DNA of 6,734 bases from Nitriliruptoraceae bacterium (GTDB lineage: Bacteria > Actinomycetota > Nitriliruptoria > Nitriliruptorales > Nitriliruptoraceae): assembly GCA_007120485.1 (NCBI GenBank), contig SKNP01000376.1, positions 1-6,734 of the forward strand, in the 5' to 3' direction. The translations under genes were made by a program, and so were the position numbers. The notes beneath the pieces are model-generated. The model ran no database searches. It was given only the letters and a program-made list of their open reading frames with translations, and was not told the origin of the DNA. Of the stretch, positions 5,921 to 6,734 are shown piece by piece (positions within the stretch are counted from its first letter, which is position 1; every line of letters begins with the position of its first letter).

Positions 5921-6511
5921 ATGGACCGCCGGACCGCGACCGTACGCCGACAGACGCGGGAGACGACCGTCGAGGTGACGGTCGACCTCGACGGCCCTGG
6001 TCGGGCGGAGGTCGAGACCGGCGTGCCGTTCTTCGACCACATGCTGGATCAGCTCGGACGGCACGGGCGGCTCGACCTGACCGTGCGCACCGACGGTGAC
6101 ACGGAGATCGATGCCCACCACACCGTCGAGGACACCGGTATCGCGCTCGGCCAGGCGCTGGCGGAAGCATGGGGCGACCGTCGGGGGGTCGAGCGGTTCG
6201 GTGACGCCACGGTGCCGATCGACGAATCGCTGACGCGCGTCGCCATGGACCTGTCAGGCCGTCCCTACCTGGTGTGGGACTGCCAGGTACCCATCGAGGT
6301 CATCGGGACCACCTTCGAGACCAGCCTCGTCCGTCACTTCTTCGAGGCGGTCGTCGCCAACGCTCGGATCACCCTGCACGTCCACAACCTCTCCGGCGAC
6401 AACACCCACCACGTCTTCGAGTCGGTGTTCAAGTCCGTGGCCGTGGCGTTGCGACGTGCGGTCGCGGTCACCGGCGATGACGTCCCGTCGACCAAGGGTG
6501 TGCTGCAGTGA
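5921..6511 (+). CDS. hisB: Imidazoleglycerol-phosphate dehydratase (monofunctional)
   Basis: HisB is a manganese-dependent cytosolic dehydratase that converts imidazole glycerol phosphate to imidazole acetol phosphate, the HisC substrate. At 196 residues it matches the monofunctional form. The N-terminal histidinol-phosphatase domain of E. coli HisB is absent, so the phosphatase must be encoded elsewhere. Both halves of the duplicated fold are visible. The first carries FFDHMLDQLGRH (His40) and HHTVED (His66, His67, Glu70). The second carries His153 in TLHVH and HHVFES (His163, His164, Glu167). These are the expected metal ligands. DESLTR and the C-terminal STKGVL are also family signatures. 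The ATG has AGAGGA seven bases upstream. The TGA stop overlaps the GTG of hisH by four bases. Confidence 0.97.
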   Translation: MDRRTATVRRQTRETTVEVTVDLDGPGRAEVETGVPFFDHMLDQLGRHGRLDLTVRTDGDTEIDAHHTVEDTGIALGQALAEAWGDRRGVERFGDATVPIDESLTRVAMDLSGRPYLVWDCQVPIEVIGTTFETSLVRHFFEAVVANARITLHVHNLSGDNTHHVFESVFKSVAVALRRAVAVTGDDVPSTKGVLQ

Positions 6512-6734
6512 GTCGTCCGCGGCTCGCCGTCGCGGTGCTCGACTACGACGCGGGCAACGTGCGCTCGGCCAAGCGGGGCTTCGACGCCGCCGGCGCCGAC
6601 ACCACGATCGTGCGCGATGCCGCGCAGGCCCGCCGGGCGGACGCGTACGTGATCCCCGGGGTGGGGCACTTCCGATCGTGTCGAGCGCAGCTCGAGCGGT
6701 CGGGCTTGACCGAGGTCGTCGAGGAGGCGATCGC
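6508..6734 (+). CDS. hisH: Imidazole glycerol phosphate synthase, glutaminase subunit, 3'-truncated by the window edge
   Basis: HisH is a class I glutamine amidotransferase that releases ammonia from glutamine and channels it to HisF, which makes imidazole glycerol phosphate and AICAR. Only the first 75 codons are present. They show the N-terminal strand and turn VLDYDAGNVRSAKRGF and the PGVGHF segment (6655-6672), which forms the oxyanion-hole strand in the family. The nucleophile Cys and the His/Glu of the triad would lie beyond the window, so activity cannot be judged. The start GTG 6508 shares GTGA with the hisB stop, with a weak AAGGGTG (6494-6500) upstream, so coupling to hisB is likely. 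The reading frame is open to the last base. hisA and hisF are expected next. Confidence 0.92.
   Translation, partial: MSRPRLAVAVLDYDAGNVRSAKRGFDAAGADTTIVRDAAQARRADAYVIPGVGHFRSCRAQLERSGLTEVVEEAI

Noticed and set aside
4866..6170. 434-codon minus-strand frame, plus another at 5174-6121, spanning hisC, the gap and hisB
   Set aside because: Arg/Pro/Gly-rich low-complexity translations cross two well-supported genes and the heptad repeat, which is what a composition artefact looks like.
1..6734. CRISPR arrays, tRNA or rRNA genes, insertion sequences, phage or defence genes
   Set aside because: No spaced direct repeats of CRISPR type, no transposase or integrase motifs and no recognisable RNA gene were seen. 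Almost all of the window is accounted for by five housekeeping genes.

Overview
This is a high-GC (roughly 70%) bacterial chromosome segment with every gene on the + strand. It holds the end of a replication gene followed by the start of a histidine biosynthesis operon: dnaE (5' end outside the window), hisD, hisC, hisB and hisH (3' end outside the window). The order hisD-hisC-hisB-hisH, the monofunctional hisB, the strong G/C preference at third codon positions, the GTG starts and a leaderless-looking promoter all fit an actinobacterium. A deep-branching actinobacterial lineage is possible, but the sequence alone does not place it more precisely.

Layout. Bases 1-3158 encode about 1051 residues of the replicative DNA polymerase III alpha subunit. 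The missing N-terminus is probably about 140-150 residues. The palm aspartates, the helix-hairpin-helix, an internal beta-clamp-binding motif and the OB fold are all visible. Two stretches carrying PHP-domain metal ligands also remain. Bases 3159-3338 are a 180-base gap holding a candidate -10 element (TACCCT), a perfect 9-bp inverted repeat around it, a possible 35-codon leaderless leader ORF and a second repeat pair. hisD (3339-4685) and hisC (4682-5785) overlap by GTGA. Bases 5786-5920 form a 135-base gap between hisC and hisB, the first half of which is a degenerate C-rich heptanucleotide tandem repeat. hisB (5921-6511) has its own ribosome binding site and overlaps hisH (6508 onward) by GTGA.

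How the genes work together. HisB dehydrates imidazole glycerol phosphate, HisC transaminates the product, and HisD carries out the final two oxidations to histidine. HisH is the glutaminase half of the HisH/HisF synthase that makes the HisB substrate. The tight overlaps suggest hisDC and hisBH are translationally coupled pairs within one operon, with hisA and hisF expected downstream. dnaE is functionally unrelated and probably only a neighbour.

No previously undescribed enzyme system is visible, and the genes are ordinary housekeeping genes. The points worth a second look lie in the two non-coding gaps: the possible leader ORF and operator-like repeat before hisD, and the C-rich heptad tract before hisB.
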